Shown: positions 24,002 through 24,574 of the stretch, one piece after another
Layout of the letters: each line of letters starts with the position of its first letter
Numbering within the stretch: the stretch's first letter is position 1
Assembly: GCA_029264225.1 (NCBI GenBank)
Contig: JARICB010000032.1
Coordinates: 1-24,574, forward strand
From: Nocardioides sp.
GTDB taxonomy: Bacteria; Actinomycetota; Actinomycetes; Propionibacteriales; Nocardioidaceae
Direction of reading: 5' to 3'
DNA: 24,574 nt
Position numbers and translations under genes: made by a program
The notes under the pieces: generated by a model
Database searches by the model: none
Seen by the model: the letters and a program-made list of their open reading frames with translations, nothing else
Told to the model about the DNA's origin: nothing

Positions 24002-24574
24002 TCACCAAGTGACGTCGGTACTGGCCGAGCGGAGTCCTGACCAGCACGTGACATTGAACGTCTCGTTCTTCCAGCCGTAGTAGTAGGACGTGCGGGCCGT
24101 CCCCTCTGCAGGCAAGCCGAAAGCGGAGTAGTTGCCACGTATACCGCCGGTGAACTGACACGCCACCGGGCCGCCGAAGTTCGCAGTAGTGATGGCCACG
24201 AAGGCACAGGAGTCGTGCAAGCAGGGGTAGGGGGAATAGTCGCCACTCTGGCAAGGAGTGTCTCCACCCCCGTCGTTGCAGACCACCCGCGAAGCCACGA
24301 TGGCTGGTGGGGGCCGGTCCCCGGATCTGGCGCGGTTCTCCCCCACGACCTCGCCCCGAGTGGCAGGTGCGTCGTCGAAGACTCGTACCGAGATTCTGAC
24401 CTCTTGCTCGTAGTCCGCGGCGGTGATCGACTCGGTCTGGATGCTGAACGCCCCCGTCACCCCGGGACGCACGGACCGCAGCGGATACCCCTCGATCTGG
24501 TAGTTGACCATCACCGGGTCACCGTTGGCATTTCCGGTGATCACCCAGAAGACGTTCTTGCCGTTGACGACCGG
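24002..24574 (-). CDS. Ig/FnIII-like protein, C-terminal part (cut by window edge)
   Basis: Only the last 190 codons are present; the frame is open to the window edge. The visible part begins inside a beta-sandwich repeat (FWVITGNANGDPVMVNYQIE, then EVRISVRVFDDAPATRGE) resembling Ig or fibronectin type III domains. A tail with six cysteines follows (VVCND, TPCQS, YPCLH, DSCAF, VACQF, VTCWS), consistent with three disulfides and therefore an extracytoplasmic location. It ends STDVTW. In related actinobacteria a large multi-domain protein of this kind precedes moxR. It may be the client of the MoxR-DUF58 machinery, but that is inference. No specific function is assigned. Confidence 0.72.
   Translation of the reverse strand, partial: PVVNGKNVFWVITGNANGDPVMVNYQIEGYPLRSVRPGVTGAFSIQTESITAADYEQEVRISVRVFDDAPATRGEVVGENRARSGDRPPPAIVASRVVCNDGGGDTPCQSGDYSPYPCLHDSCAFVAITTANFGGPVACQFTGGIRGNYSAFGLPAEGTARTSYYYGWKNETFNVTCWSGLRSASTDVTW

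Overview
The window is high-GC DNA dense with genes, with actinobacterial features throughout: GTG starts, -10 boxes of the TANNNT type, the infA-rpmJ-rpsM-rpsK-rpsD-rpoA-rplQ order, an actinobacterial-style acidic N-terminal extension on S9, a long C-terminal extension on L17, and a MoxR/DUF58/transglutaminase-like operon. A member of the Nocardioidaceae or a close relative is my best guess; this is inference, not a search result. No phage, insertion sequence, CRISPR array or RNA gene was recognised.

Layout, left to right. Positions 1-592 hold the rpsI start and rplM (minus), driven from a promoter about 150 nt upstream through a structured leader. Divergent from it is citrate synthase (879-2192), closed by a 16-bp terminator hairpin. 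Next come a membrane-anchored HtrA-type protease (2307-3500) and a three-gene acyl-CoA dehydrogenase operon (3560-7006). The first two of these look like a heteromeric pair and the third like a classical single-subunit enzyme. A convergent ABC-F ATPase (6990-8669) and a divergent CPA1 Na+/H+ antiporter (8739-10064) follow. Positions 10072-12591 carry truA, an RsmC-like methyltransferase and an aldo/keto reductase on the minus strand.

truA is divergent from an ArsR-type regulator, AHSA1/SRPBCC protein and DinB-like protein operon (12682-14083). The two transcription units share an 18-bp palindromic operator. That operon runs into two tandem copies of an 88-nt palindromic repeat core (14065-14330). 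The repeat lies at a convergent junction with a PfkB-family sugar kinase (14355-15272).

Positions 15298-19227 hold the translation/RNA polymerase operon infA to rplQ, ending in a long hairpin. Upstream of it on the same strand (19478-24574) are a transglutaminase-fold membrane protein that appears to have lost its catalytic triad, a DUF58 protein, a MoxR ATPase and the C-terminal end of a cysteine-rich, Ig/FnIII-like protein that runs off the window.

In many actinobacteria rplQ, truA, rplM and rpsI lie close together. Here they are separated by two blocks of metabolic and accessory genes, so the ribosomal backbone has been opened at two points. The items most worth a second look are the L17 C-terminal module, the degenerate transglutaminase in a MoxR/DUF58 operon, the tandem palindromic repeat that supplies a gene's stop codon, the shared ArsR operator within the apparently leaderless truA promoter, and the rplM leader.
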